Source of the DNA: Trachythela sp. YZ-2020
Lineage: Eukaryota; Cnidaria; Anthozoa; Malacalcyonacea; Clavulariidae
Direction: 5' to 3'
DNA: 64,000 bases
Assembly: GCA_016169945.1 (NCBI GenBank)
Contig: JADLSH010000036.1
Span: 661,436 to 725,435 of the forward strand
Shown here: positions 9,886-20,039 of the stretch, in pieces
Numbering within the stretch: position 1 is the first letter of the stretch
Layout: every line of letters begins with the position of its first letter
The notes under the pieces: model-generated
What the model saw: the letters and a program-made list of their open reading frames with translations, nothing else
Databases searched by the model: none
What the model was told of the DNA's origin: nothing
Made by a program: the position numbers and the translations under genes

Positions 9886-11157
9886 TCAACAATACTTCAG
9901 TACTTCCTTTCTAGCAGCATCACAATTTACCGCTGCCTTTCGTCTTGATCTCTCTTCGTTCGTAGAGCGCTCGCTCACCCCGACTTGATCTTCCGTCACT
10001 GCATGAACCTTCGCCACAGCTGGCTCACCCTGATCCTCTTGATCATCTTCCTTTCGCGATGTAGAATGTAATTCTAACGGAATCAAATGTTGGATTGGGC
10101 GTCTCAAACACGATTGTTTTCCACCATTCTCGTTGACCACACAAATCTTTGCAGCTCTGACAACATTATCTCGACTTGGGATAAGTTCTTCTACCTTTGC
10201 TACCTTCCAAAAGGTGCGCGAAGTCCGATCTGATTTCAAAATCACCAAATCTCCTACGCTGACAACAATCTTGTTAGCTCCCGAGGTTGCTCTAGCTGTT
10301 TCCAACAGACTTAAAAGATACTCAGCTCTCCACTGGTTCGCAAAATGTCTCAATAGTGTTCGATGGTACTTTTCTCTACGCGTGAGTGCTTCATTCGTAC
10401 TAATGATTTCATAATGCTTATCGCTTGCGGTTGTGGCAATCGTACGACCGTAAATGAGTGAAGAATGTGTCAATGGATATGATATACCCTGTTCATCATC
10501 GTAAACGTACGTTAATGGGCGGTTATTCAGAGTTCCTTCGATCTCGATCAATAAGGTTCTCATTTCCTCAAAAGACAAACTTGCACGTCCAACCACTTTC
10601 TTTAAACAACGCTTGACGCACTTAACCATTCTTTCCCAAAACCCCCCATGCCAAGGGGCTTTCTCGATAATATACTCCCATGTAACTCCCTTGTCTGTCA
10701 TGTAGCGTTGCACCTCTGTAGATCTCGTAATCCTTTTGATCTCCTTTTCAGCTCCTTTAAATGTTTTTGCATTATCCGACAACATTCTAGAGGGTAGCCC
10801 TCTGCGTGCCACAAATCGTCGAAATGCTTGTAAAAATGCTGCTACCGATAAATTTGGCACCAGTTCTAAATGCAAAGCTCTGGTCGATGCACAGGTCAAA
10901 AGACATACGTATGCCTTTTCCGTCGCTCCTTCCAACTGGTTTGGCACTTTCGAACTGACGTATAATGGTCCTGCGAAGTCGATACCTGTGTTCGCAAAGG
11001 GTGGTTCATCGCTGACTCGACTTGGCGGTAGTTGAGGAACTTTCGGCGTTCCGAATGGCTTACCTTCGAATCTTCTGCACACAACACATGATCTCGTTAC
11101 CCGTTTGGTTACTTCGCGACCTCGTACAATCCAATATTTTTCTCGTATACTATTCAA
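9886..11157 (-). CDS. BEL/Pao integrase and C-terminal domain (part of pol)
   Basis: A 423-codon frame. It begins inside the zinc-binding N-terminal domain (CVVC at residues 24-27; the His pair lies in the preceding frame). The DDE core shows D60 in NTGIDFAGPL, D128 in MLSDNAK and E175 in HGGFWERMV. From about residue 255 there is a domain of the DUF5641 type usual for BEL/Pao (YHRTLLRHFANQWR, then VGDLVILKSD). The stop lies 76 bases before the 3' LTR. It is separated from the rest of pol by a one-base shift near 11163, so this frame's first codon is not a biological start. Confidence 0.93.
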   Translation of the reverse strand: MNSIREKYWIVRGREVTKRVTRSCVVCRRFEGKPFGTPKVPQLPPSRVSDEPPFANTGIDFAGPLYVSSKVPNQLEGATEKAYVCLLTCASTRALHLELVPNLSVAAFLQAFRRFVARRGLPSRMLSDNAKTFKGAEKEIKRITRSTEVQRYMTDKGVTWEYIIEKAPWHGGFWERMVKCVKRCLKKVVGRASLSFEEMRTLLIEIEGTLNNRPLTYVYDDEQGISYPLTHSSLIYGRTIATTASDKHYEIISTNEALTRREKYHRTLLRHFANQWRAEYLLSLLETARATSGANKIVVSVGDLVILKSDRTSRTFWKVAKVEELIPSRDNVVRAAKICVVNENGGKQSCLRRPIQHLIPLELHSTSRKEDDQEDQGEPAVAKVHAVTEDQVGVSERSTNEERSRRKAAVNCDAARKEVLKYC

Positions 11158-14100
11158 AGTCTCCTAATGCCGTTATGATGCACCAAATCATGATGCTCAA
11201 CGAATACAAGGTCGGTGAAATAATGTTTACTTGGAAGAAGAATGGGTCGTTTGGAAGTGTCTAACACTGATGATTGATCGAGCCTAGCTTGGCAACGAAT
11301 TAAATCTTCCTCATCACGAAACAGCCCTAATTGTTTCACTAGTTGCGGTGTTTTCGTCTTCGATTCAAACAAGCTACTCGTTTCTTCCGCGAAACAAGAA
11401 TGCTGTATCGAACGTATCCATAATCTTTCTGCTGCTTTCACTTCTTCCGCCGTTACTTCAATCGACGAAGGTCGCACCCTTCGTGTTTTGTCAACGAATC
11501 TCTTCACGTACGCCGTAACTCGTAATAACTTCGCTTTCGTGCTAAAACGTCGACAGTCTATAATGTTATCGAGATTTAAACTTGACTTCGTACTCATATT
11601 CGCCAACGACCGCGTTACTTCGGGTTTCGATTTCGACTTTGCTAATTCTTCGTTGGTTCGTTGATCGTCTCTATCGCTGTGGCCTGGATCGAGTGGCCAA
11701 TGTTCTTCGGTTAGGTTAAGAAAATCTGCACCATTCCACCACATTTCATTCTCTAGAAGCTCCGACGCATTACATCCCCGAGAGGGTAAATCTGCCGGGT
11801 TGAATTCTCCGGGACAAAATTTCCATTCTTCGATTTGAGTAAGTTTCCGTATTTCGTTCACACGATTTTGAACATACGTTTTCCAGGTCTTCGAGTTCCG
11901 AATCCAGCATAAAACCGTATATGAATCCGTCCACAACACAACTCTAGGAACAATTGGCATTGAGGTAATTGCCTCTCGTACACAATTAACTAGTCTAGCG
12001 AGTATAACCGTACCTAACAGTTCGAGTCTTGGTATCGATTGTTTCTTTACTGGTGCTACTCTAGTTTTGGCAGCTACGAATCTGACATCAATTCCGCCAT
12101 ACATGTACACAATTCGCAAATATACCACCGCAGCGTATGCCTTACATGATGCGTCCGAAAAACCATGAAGCTCGAAAATAAGTGGGTTATTGGTAATGTC
12201 AAAATAACAGCGTGGTATTCTGAATGGGTTTAAGCTCGACAAGTCGTTCATGATCACGTTCCATGCTTTCAACGCCTCCCCTGTTAAAGGGTCGTCCCAA
12301 ACAACGTTCTCGATACAAAGAGTTTGAAATAACATTTTCATAACAATCGTAAATGGTGAGAGAAATCCCAAAGGATCGAAAATCTTTGCAGACAATTTCA
12401 AGACAGATCGCTTAGTTGCAGGAAGAGTTTTAGCATATTCATATAGCTTCGATAAATCATACTCAAATTCGTCGGAATCCACATTCCAAGAAACACCGAG
12501 AATTTTAACAGAACTTTCTTCGTTTTCATTGATTGTTTGAGAACTGTCATGTTCAATTTGTAAACTATCTTTAGCATTTAAACTGTCCGAAACATTTAAA
12601 TCTTCATCTGTTATTTCTCGCTTACCTTTGGCATTTGCTTCCGTTTCACTCTTCGACTGTTCGTTTTCGCTCCCGAGGGTTTCACCATGCTCGTTCTCAA
12701 GGAACTCCACAACTGAAGAATCCTCTGCAGTTGTCTGTTGATCCAGTGCTACTTGCTCTCGAAATGCCTTTGAATTAGAGGTCCACTTACGCAACTTGAA
12801 CCCGCCTTCCGCCATGATTTTGTTGGACTTCTCGTAAATCTCAACAGCTCCCGAATCATCCCATGCCCCGCTGATCAGATCATCGACATAAAAGGAGTCC
12901 TCCAACAATGAAACAATCTCTGATTGTTCCTCCACCTGACTCTCCAGGTGATGCTCTATAAGGGCCGACAAAATTGCTGGGCTTGGCGTTAGTCCAAACA
13001 CAAGACGGGAAAACTGGTAATGAACAAGTTCGGGTTGTTCCTTCGTAATATCATCAAACCATAAAAAACGAAGCATTCGTCGGTCCTTAGGATCTAGTTC
13101 AATTTGGTGGAACGCTTTCTCAACATCGGAGGCAATTCCAATTGGAAATCCCCTAAACTTAATAAGCACATCGAAGAGATGAGGTACCAAATTCGGTCCC
13201 TTTTCAAGACACTCGTTAATTGAGAAGGTGGCATTCCCGTGCTTTGCTGATCCATCAAAAACAACACGCAATTTTGTTGTTAGCTTTTCGCGTCGAACCA
13301 CACCATGGTGTGGTAGGTAATGTGTTCCCTCAAGTTCCGTCGGATTTGAAACCTGTTCGATTATCCCCGTCTCTAGTTGTTGTTGAATAACATGATCATA
13401 CTCGTTCAGTAACTCTGGCTCGGCTTTCAAACGCGAATAAACATGTTCTAATCGTTTCACACACTGTGAATAACCATTTGATTCAGGCAAACAACCTTCT
13501 TTCCAAGGCAAGCCCACTTGATACCGCTTTCGTACTTCGTCGTACTTTACATCCCTCAAAAACTCTTTGTCGGTTACGTCTGATTCCTCCAGAATTCCAA
13601 TTGCTTCTGTGTTCCAAAATTTCCCAAGTGCTTCCGTTAAATCCCCTTGCTCACTCTTTACAAAGGTGTCATATTCTTGCATGTTTGCCCGCTCTGCAAC
13701 AAAATTTGCACCCGTTACCTCTTTCCTCTGATTTTTGGTTTTGGCACTTCCACATATCAGCCAGCCAAATTCGCTGTTTACCGCACATGGACCTTCATCA
13801 CCCCGCTGGATCTCTCCAGTTATAACATCGTAGTAGAAATCAGACCCAATGAGAATGTCTATGTCAGATGATGATGCATTCTCACTAAGTAGATTATCGT
13901 CTGCAAGTTCCAAGCCGTTTAAATGTGGATATTCGGTAATATCCAATGTCAAAGAAAGTGGCGCACAAATCTTTGGGAATGACAGAGCAGATATCTCAAT
14001 GTTCTTGGTCTGCCCTTGTAGCTGGAGTCGAACCTGGTCACATCTACGCTTTTCGACTTGATCATTCCCGAAAGTGTTCAAGTTCAACACTTCTGATTTC

Positions 14101-14495
14101 TCAGGAATGAGTCCGAGTTTGTTCTTTAAAGAGTCAGTTATATATGTGCGCTGACTCCCACTATCCATTAAAATTCGTACCTGTACTTGGTTTCCTTGTG
14201 CATAAGCTTCTGTTGTCGCCGTTTGTAGAAAAATCTTACGTTTATTCGTTCTCGAAGTTCCAGTTGCTGCCACAGTCTGGTTGGCAGTGATGACATGATC
14301 CTCACTTGTTGTAGTTGCTGTGATTAATGGTGCATTTCCCGATTGATTTGATTTTCCATCCCGTTGGTGAATTTGAACCCCCTGCCTTGGCCAAATTCGA
14401 ATTCCTGTCACAAATCGATTGATGGTGTTTTCCGCTACATTGTCTACATTTCCGTAAACATTGGTTACCCCGGTGTCCGAATTGTAAACAAACAA
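11154..14495 (-). CDS. BEL/Pao pol: protease, reverse transcriptase, RNase H
   Basis: An unbroken frame of 1,113 codons. Aspartic protease of the A17 type has its DSGS at residues 111-114. Reverse transcriptase has the first catalytic Asp at D457 (ASDVEKAFHQ) and the YVDD box at 536-539. RNase H shows D781 (HGFSDAS), E825 (RLELLG) and D857 (LWTDSYT). Residues 585-662 are an acidic, Ser/Glu-rich linker between the RT and RNase H parts that looks disordered. The frame ends inside the integrase zinc-binding domain because of a one-base shift. Its first 40 residues are probably read in the wrong frame, since the gag zinc knuckles overlap them in another frame. Confidence 0.95.
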   Translation of the reverse strand: MFVYNSDTGVTNVYGNVDNVAENTINRFVTGIRIWPRQGVQIHQRDGKSNQSGNAPLITATTTSEDHVITANQTVAATGTSRTNKRKIFLQTATTEAYAQGNQVQVRILMDSGSQRTYITDSLKNKLGLIPEKSEVLNLNTFGNDQVEKRRCDQVRLQLQGQTKNIEISALSFPKICAPLSLTLDITEYPHLNGLELADDNLLSENASSSDIDILIGSDFYYDVITGEIQRGDEGPCAVNSEFGWLICGSAKTKNQRKEVTGANFVAERANMQEYDTFVKSEQGDLTEALGKFWNTEAIGILEESDVTDKEFLRDVKYDEVRKRYQVGLPWKEGCLPESNGYSQCVKRLEHVYSRLKAEPELLNEYDHVIQQQLETGIIEQVSNPTELEGTHYLPHHGVVRREKLTTKLRVVFDGSAKHGNATFSINECLEKGPNLVPHLFDVLIKFRGFPIGIASDVEKAFHQIELDPKDRRMLRFLWFDDITKEQPELVHYQFSRLVFGLTPSPAILSALIEHHLESQVEEQSEIVSLLEDSFYVDDLISGAWDDSGAVEIYEKSNKIMAEGGFKLRKWTSNSKAFREQVALDQQTTAEDSSVVEFLENEHGETLGSENEQSKSETEANAKGKREITDEDLNVSDSLNAKDSLQIEHDSSQTINENEESSVKILGVSWNVDSDEFEYDLSKLYEYAKTLPATKRSVLKLSAKIFDPLGFLSPFTIVMKMLFQTLCIENVVWDDPLTGEALKAWNVIMNDLSSLNPFRIPRCYFDITNNPLIFELHGFSDASCKAYAAVVYLRIVYMYGGIDVRFVAAKTRVAPVKKQSIPRLELLGTVILARLVNCVREAITSMPIVPRVVLWTDSYTVLCWIRNSKTWKTYVQNRVNEIRKLTQIEEWKFCPGEFNPADLPSRGCNASELLENEMWWNGADFLNLTEEHWPLDPGHSDRDDQRTNEELAKSKSKPEVTRSLANMSTKSSLNLDNIIDCRRFSTKAKLLRVTAYVKRFVDKTRRVRPSSIEVTAEEVKAAERLWIRSIQHSCFAEETSSLFESKTKTPQLVKQLGLFRDEEDLIRCQARLDQSSVLDTSKRPILLPSKHYFTDLVFVEHHDLVHHNGIRRL

Positions 14496-14592
14496 AACAT
14501 CTACCGTCCTTCCGCAAGATTTCCTTTCGATCGCTTAACTTAGTTACTGTCTCACACGAGGCTGAATAATGGTGCTTTCCACAAAAGCGCAT
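14302..14592 (-). CDS. Zinc-knuckle part of BEL/Pao gag
   Basis: This frame holds a Cys-rich block: FCGKHHYSASC, CFVCLQFGHRGNQC and CRQCSGKHHQSIC, three knuckle-like units for nucleic acid binding. It is split from upstream gag by a one-base shift in a T run near 14573 and from pol by a shift in a five-G run near 14380. The break positions are described only; the intact frame is inferred from order. Confidence 0.85.
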   Translation of the reverse strand: MRFCGKHHYSASCETVTKLSDRKEILRKDGRCFVCLQFGHRGNQCLRKCRQCSGKHHQSICDRNSNLAKAGGSNSPTGWKIKSIGKCTINHSNYNK

Positions 14593-14900
14593 TTAATTGT
14601 GAATGTGTTCTTGTCTTGGGTACCCTGTGCTACTAATGATGCATTCGAACCGGTATTCCTTGGGTATTGCACTCTCTTGGGTTCAGTATTAGCCTTAACA
14701 TGCTCGGTCAGTTCTCTCGCCTCCACTTCCTTTCGAATAATGTCTAACAAATCCTTTATCACCCACACATCCTTGTTGGTGTTTCTCGCTATTTGTAGAC
14801 GGACATCACTAGGCAGTTTTGACATTATAACAGGTATTAATAAACTTCCATATTGTTCACTTTGAACCCCAACGCTTCCAACGCTCGTACATTCACACTG
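14544..14900 (-). CDS. Middle part of BEL/Pao gag
   Basis: The frame runs on from about 14862 through MSKLPSDVRLQIARNTNKDV and a helical stretch with IIRKEVEARE, typical of the region between DUF1759 and the zinc knuckles. It follows two one-base breaks in G runs near 14935 and 14862, between which a short third frame carries the intervening residues. Confidence 0.8.
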   Translation of the reverse strand, partial: QCECTSVGSVGVQSEQYGSLLIPVIMSKLPSDVRLQIARNTNKDVWVIKDLLDIIRKEVEARELTEHVKANTEPKRVQYPRNTGSNASLVAQGTQDKNTFTIKCAFVESTIIQPRVRQ

Positions 14901-15771
14901 ACTTTATCATAAATGTACCGTAATTGACTTGACTTTCCCCACTACATGGTTGTATCTTAAGTAACTCATCCATGTGAGCCGAAATTATTTGTTGTGAATT
15001 GCCATATCGTTCTTTCAAAATATCTATGGCAGCCTGGTAATTATCTTCGGTTATAGCAAGTCCCTTAATAGAACGAAGGGCTTGCCCCTCAAGCAGAGAA
15101 ACCAAATAATTAAACTTGTCGATACTTGATAACTGTGTATTCTTGTCCACAGCGCTTTCGAATATTTCCCAAAATGCTTTATAATTTGTCACCTCACCTT
15201 TAAACTTAGGTAATGTTAGCTTTGGTAGCTTCGATCTAACGTAATTATGTGTGTTCGTGCTCGATATTTGCGTGTTCGTGCTTTGCGTTGAATTCGTGCC
15301 CGGGCTTTGCGTGTTCGTGTTTTGCGTTGAATTCGTGTTCGTGCTCTGAGGTGAACTCGGTATAAAAATGGCTTGCTCACTAACCTGAGTTGCATTTTGT
15401 TCCGTATTAATATTGCTTGTTTCCGTTGTTTGCTCGGTATTTTTGCTCGTCGTATTGATAGGTTCGCTCGTAAACTTCGTCATTTTGGCTCGTACATCAC
15501 ATGCCCGTGAATATACTTCCTCCGTTTCGTCGATTTCTTGCACGATGTCGTCCACGTTGCATAGCTCTAGAATTTGACTATCTAGTTCCTTTAATCGGTC
15601 GATTTTCTCGTTTAATAAGTTCCCAATCGTATTCAATCTTTCGCTCGTATTCGTCGATTTTTCCCCGCTGTTTAATAACTCGATTGATTCCTTCGTATAC
15701 TTCGTAACTACGCCTCGATTACCCGATCGTATCGCCTTTAATCGCTTCAATTTCTCGTCGTTTTCCGCCAT
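14893..15771 (-). CDS. N-terminal BEL/Pao gag with DUF1759-like region
   Basis: I start it at ATG 15771 (MAENDEKLKRL). The frame is open up to 15846 but that earlier codon is GTG. The first 100 residues are coiled-coil-like (RLKELDSQILEL). A Thr/Asn/Ser-rich linker of repeated TNTQ/TNST units follows, coded by a short degenerate tandem repeat at about 15242-15345. Then comes KLPKLTLPKFKGEVTNYKAF, the signature start of DUF1759. The frame stops at 14893 after a one-base break in a G run near 14935. Confidence 0.9.
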   Translation of the reverse strand: MAENDEKLKRLKAIRSGNRGVVTKYTKESIELLNSGEKSTNTSERLNTIGNLLNEKIDRLKELDSQILELCNVDDIVQEIDETEEVYSRACDVRAKMTKFTSEPINTTSKNTEQTTETSNINTEQNATQVSEQAIFIPSSPQSTNTNSTQNTNTQSPGTNSTQSTNTQISSTNTHNYVRSKLPKLTLPKFKGEVTNYKAFWEIFESAVDKNTQLSSIDKFNYLVSLLEGQALRSIKGLAITEDNYQAAIDILKERYGNSQQIISAHMDELLKIQPCSGESQVNYGTFMIKSV

Positions 15772-15852
15772 ATTTTGCTCTCGATTCCGTGTATATTTTC
15801 GGTTAAAATACCGAAAATACTCGTCGATTTCGCCAGTTAACAACACTGCAGT

Positions 15853-15870
15853 GCCCCACGTTGGGCGCCA
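15853..15870 (-). promoter_or_regulatory. Primer-binding site of the BEL/Pao element
   Basis: On the element's strand TGGCGCCCAACGTGGGGC directly follows the 5' LTR with no spacer. The TGGCGCC start is the usual complement of a tRNA 3' end. Which tRNA primes it cannot be decided by eye. Confidence 0.85.
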
Positions 15871-16059
15871 TGTAATGAAGTCGTCCCGTATAGTGATATA
15901 AATTTAATAGACTCACATAATTACAATGATAAAATAAACTAAAACTTGTAGCAGTTCACTGCAGTTGTTGTTGTTCTACTCGTAAAATTCCCCATAAGAC
16001 TCTCGCACATGTTCAATCTAAAAGTACTACGTCATACATAAAACCGGAAGTTCGTTACA
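15871..16059 (-). repeat. 5' LTR of the BEL/Pao element
   Basis: The partner of 9621-9809 with one mismatch. It carries the element's promoter by position. It contains a GTTGTTGTTGTT stretch at about 15964-15975 (plus strand), also found in the other LTR, so that stretch is part of the LTR and not of the flanking microsatellite. Confidence 0.97.
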
Positions 16060-16087
16060 TGCTGCTGCTGCTGCTGCTGCTGCTGTT
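16060..16087 (+). repeat. Remaining CTG repeat on the right of the insertion
   Basis: About nine CTG units continue the microsatellite interrupted by the LTR element. The first five bases, TGCTG, are the right target duplication copy. Confidence 0.95.
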
Positions 16088-17212
16088 ATCTCCTTGTTTG
16101 TGCTCATTTTGCCTTTGCGCACATTGCTGTTGCACATTTCCCGCTCAATTTTCTCCTGCGGCTAATATGGCACCTTCCCCAACCCTACCAAGGACAAGTT
16201 AAGAAACACGTGTGGTAGTTTGAGAGAACAGGAAATAACGTGGAAAAACTGATTCTCCCAAACTTCCACGAGTGTTTCTATAACTGTATAGAAACACGTT
16301 AAATGTTTCTATTTCTTAAAAGATAATTCCTAAACGAGGGAGAGTGCGTTTTAGAACACGCCTAAACAGAAGGACCTGCGTTTTAGAACACGCCTAAACT
16401 GAAGGTTCGTGAAACAGTTTACCAGCGATTTCTATTGTTCTTGAGTGCAGACGGTGAAAAAAATAGGTACCCACTGGATACATATGTCTACTGTGTCTAC
16501 AGCTGTTATGTGTAAATGGACACAACAAAAGCATAATATAAACCATTTTGGGGAGTAAAAGCATTTTTGTAGCAACTATAAACTGAGAAACAAACTGAAT
16601 ATACATTTCGGTATTTTAAAAACAACGTAAAAAGCAACAGAGCTATACACCCACTGTAGCTACTGTTATGCTAAGTGTTTTAGCCCAGCTGCAAAGGGCC
16701 TATTATATTCCCAATTTCCTTGAGTATGTTAATGTTAAGCATATTATTAAGGTTAGGTAATCCTTCCGGGACAGCACGTTCAAAGGTTGGTCCACACGTG
16801 TGTCATGAGCATAAGGGGAAACAAAGGGCAAAACAAGAAATGCGGTGAAGCATGCGAGGTGAAAGATGCGACATAAGACGAATAAACAGCCACAGCTGTA
16901 TGAACAAGAGACGGTACAAAGGAATTGATTCTTTATTGTTATTTTGTGCAATGGGAAGTCCAGGAGGAAAATTATTGCTTGCGTGTTAAACGTACTATTA
17001 TCGGCACATATGTGCACCATGTTGATATCGCTATCGTTATTAGTAATTAGAACAGCTTTCGGTGCTAACAATGTATAACTGACATAAATATTTAACAGCC
17101 GATTCCAAGATGTTAGGGTTCGCTAACTGTCACGGCTTCTACAGCAATTCATTTAAATATGTTAATCCCTTAACATATAATGACTGAACAGCCTCATATG
17201 ATGTTACCACAT
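16088..17212. repeat. Non-coding stretch with small local repeats
   Basis: No gene is recognised. A perfect small hairpin, GTTTCTATA-ACTG-TATAGAAAC, lies at about 16273-16294. Two tandem copies of a 32-bp unit holding GCGTTTTAGAACACGCCTAA lie at about 16348-16403. A diverged inverted pair (GTGGTAGTTTGAGAGAA and its partner) lies at about 16210-16275. The rest is unremarkable AT-rich DNA. Confidence 0.5.
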
Positions 17213-17960
17213 TGTAAAATTTTTTGTTAAAACAACCCAAAAAAATGGTTTAAAAGTGAATCTGAGGTAAACAATATATTTTTGGTTAAAAAAACAGTTG
17301 TTTTTTGGTTAAAATTTAATTGGTCAAAACTACCAATTTGACTGCCTGTTATTTCAACCATTTAACATTTAGTTTTTTCAGCCAATGTATTGTTAGTCAA
17401 AACTACCAAATCTATATTTGATTGTTATAAACAATCCCGAATTTTGGTTGTTCCAAACAATTTCTTTTTTGTTATTTACACCAATTTTAGATTTGGTTGT
17501 TTTAAATAATTTCGAATTTTGGTTGTTCCAACCAATTTCTATTTGGTTATTTCTACCAATTTTGTATGTGGTTGCTCTTACCAATTTAAAGTTTTGTTAT
17601 TCTGACCAAAAACGTATACGTTAAATTAACCAAAAATACAATTTGGTCGTTTCTCAGTACCAATTAAGTTTTAGTTGCTTTTACAAAATACGTTTTATGT
17701 CAAAAATTCAAATTCCAAATTTGGTTATTTCTACCAATTCAAATATGTCAAACCTACCAATAATTATTTGATTGTTCCCACCAATTAGGGGGAAACTGTC
17801 AAAATAACCAATTTTTTATTGGTACACCGGTGAATCTGTGATAACCAATTTTTTTGGTTGAAATTGCGAAATTGACCAATTTATATTTGGTTGAAATAAG
17901 AGTTTTGGTTAAAACGACCAATATAGATTCTGTTAAAACGACCTATTTTTTGGCGTGGTT
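17213..17960. repeat. Degenerate array of ACCAAT/ATTGGT mini-palindromes, period about 25 bp (locus 1)
   Basis: Units such as ACCAATTTCTATTTGGTTAT recur with a spacing of 24-25 bp, clearest at 17480-17610 and looser on both sides. Each unit holds ACCAA followed by (A/T)TTGGT, so the array is full of short inverted repeats. The left edge CACATTGTAAAATTTTTTG and right edge CCTATTTTTTGGCGTGG are weakly inverted, which suggests a mobile unit with the array as its body. A related array is at 24.7-25.0 kb. The minus-strand frame here (17393-17584, Asn-rich) is a by-product. Confidence 0.7.
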
Positions 17961-20039
17961 TATCTTCCTTCCTTTACCAACTATGTGAATGCAAACATAT
18001 TGTAATCACATTACAAGTTCAAAAGAATCTACAAAATACTATAGCTGGCTCTCTCATCACAAGCTAATATTCAAATTTCCTGGCGTACAAAATGCAACCG
18101 GCCGGCGGTGACCTGAATGTAAAATTACCTGAGGCAAAGCCTTAACCAGACGCGATACACAAAAGTACTACGGGTTGAATGCGCACCAGTGCTGGGTCAG
18201 TAATACTGCAGCACACTGGAGGGATCAAGCGCCTCAAAAACAGATGATTTTCAAGCGAGCATATGCAGAATTCCTTCAACAACAATATGACTATTACCCG
18301 TTTGCATGTACTGTACTTTACATTACCTTTCATTTCTTCAAAGGATACAGTATAAAGTTTGCACTTTGTCATTAGAATAGCAATTAAGGAAAAACGTTTT
18401 CTACTCTTATTCTAGATTTTCCACATTATAATCTTATGTCTATTTAATGAATTCGAATGGGTATTGTTCTGGCGTTGCCGTACTTATTGCTATTTCCCAC
18501 CCTTAGCAGTCAACCGAGATATATGATCTGCGTCTGAACAAATATTTGTGCAACCGTATAGACATATAAACGCTATGAAATTCAGCATTTTGACGTAACA
18601 GTCTGAACATTCCGGCATGAATTAGCCCGATTATGCATGGCAATTACATTGTCATTTTTCACGAATCAATTGCACATTGTTGACATCTATTCAGATCACA
18701 TACATACGATTAACTATGCTGTTTTGAATAATCAATATGATAAATATACTACGTTGGATTTTCGTTTTCTTCCTTTCCTGCTATAGTTGCGTTCCGTCAT
18801 GGTTCTGATCAATATTCTATAAAAGGTGATGAAATAGTAGACAAATTAGTAAGTTGGCAGCGCGCATATGTAGCCTTAGAGGATGAAAGTTGACGAGAGT
18901 TAACAGAGTTGATAAGAGTTAATAAGAGTTGCAACTCTCGGTCGCATGGACATGCAACTCTTTGCTTACCAACAGCTAAGAATGCGTACACAATTACACT
19001 GTTAATTATTAATTATTGCGTCAATTTACGCAGTTTCACGTTTATGATTTTAGGAAAGAACGGCTGTCGCCAAAAACGGTCCGAAACTCTCCAGCTAGTA
19101 GTGACAACATCTACTTAAAACAGCGCGCGTAGAACGCGTATTATTTAACTGATAGTCTGTTATGACGTCATTACTGTACAACAATCAGCGGCGCGATGCA
19201 GATTAGAATTTAGGGCGTGCTATAAACTAGAACCAATTACTATGAACAAGTATACAACACAGCGCGCGCAAGCGCATAATTATACATTTTGTACGGAGAA
19301 CATTCTGCAATGTCGTATGATAGAGCGAACATATAATGTAGTATAAGCACAGGTATCGGCATGTTTACCTGAAATACTTTGCTGTCGCATTAACCGTCGG
19401 TTTCATGCAAGGTAACTTCAGTGTTTATTCTTTCTATATTAAACACCAAACATTCTATATAAGTCAATTTGAATGTAGCCTCCCCGTTTTGCTTAAATGC
19501 ACAATACTGCACATGACCTTAAGTACTAACTTATAGTTTGGAATGATCGCATCACTTACATTGGAATACATCATTAGCCTTAGTCTTCGTAATTGTCTCG
19601 GAATGAATCAAGATTCATGGAAAACAAAACAGTTTGTCAGCTACGTCAATATTATTCTCTATGTCAATTGCGACTGTGTACTGAGAATATCTCTAAGAAT
19701 GATTCTAAAATACCATAATTATTTAAAACAAACTCGAGCTAACTCTACGTTAATTACCGGTGTGACCACATCTCCGGCTTTATTTTCCATTGTTTCCGGT
19801 AATGAAACTTGACTAATGTAACGCAGATCTGCAAAGCCAAAGGATCATAACTGCATGGGTACTTTCATATAGCTACACCGAAGATATTTGCATTCACCTT
19901 GTAAAGCTATGTAAAGTGTCGACGACAGTATATTTTATTCAGTAAGTCTTGTGAGGTTTGGACCGGGGAAATTGTATTTACCGTTTGTTCCAAGGAAATA
20001 ATTTTGACGCAGAAGAGTAAAATCGAGTCTATACAAATT
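17961..20039. other. No gene recognised
   Basis: AT-rich DNA. An AGAGTT-rich tract with a small palindrome (AGAGTTGCAACTCT) lies at about 18895-18940. Short open frames at 18.1-18.4, 18.9-19.1 and 19.5-19.8 kb have no motif. Confidence 0.45.

Larger units (their letters stand above)
9621..16059 (-). mobile_element. BEL/Pao LTR retrotransposon, nearly complete
   Basis: A 6,439-bp element on the minus strand: 5' LTR at 15871-16059, 3' LTR at 9621-9809, primer-binding site beside the 5' LTR, gag with a DUF1759-like region and zinc knuckles, then protease, reverse transcriptase, RNase H and integrase in that order, with a C-terminal domain of the DUF5641 type. That order and the A17-like protease place it in BEL/Pao. 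The LTRs differ at one base of 189, so the insertion is recent. Five single-base frame breaks interrupt the coding region, so as assembled it could not make a complete polyprotein. Confidence 0.96.

Noticed and set aside
13466..15707. Plus-strand open frames inside the BEL/Pao element
   Set aside because: They are shadows of gag and pol on the minus strand.
17213..17960. CRISPR-like array
   Set aside because: Units are diverged, the spacers are not unique sequences of constant length, there are no cas genes and the DNA is eukaryotic.
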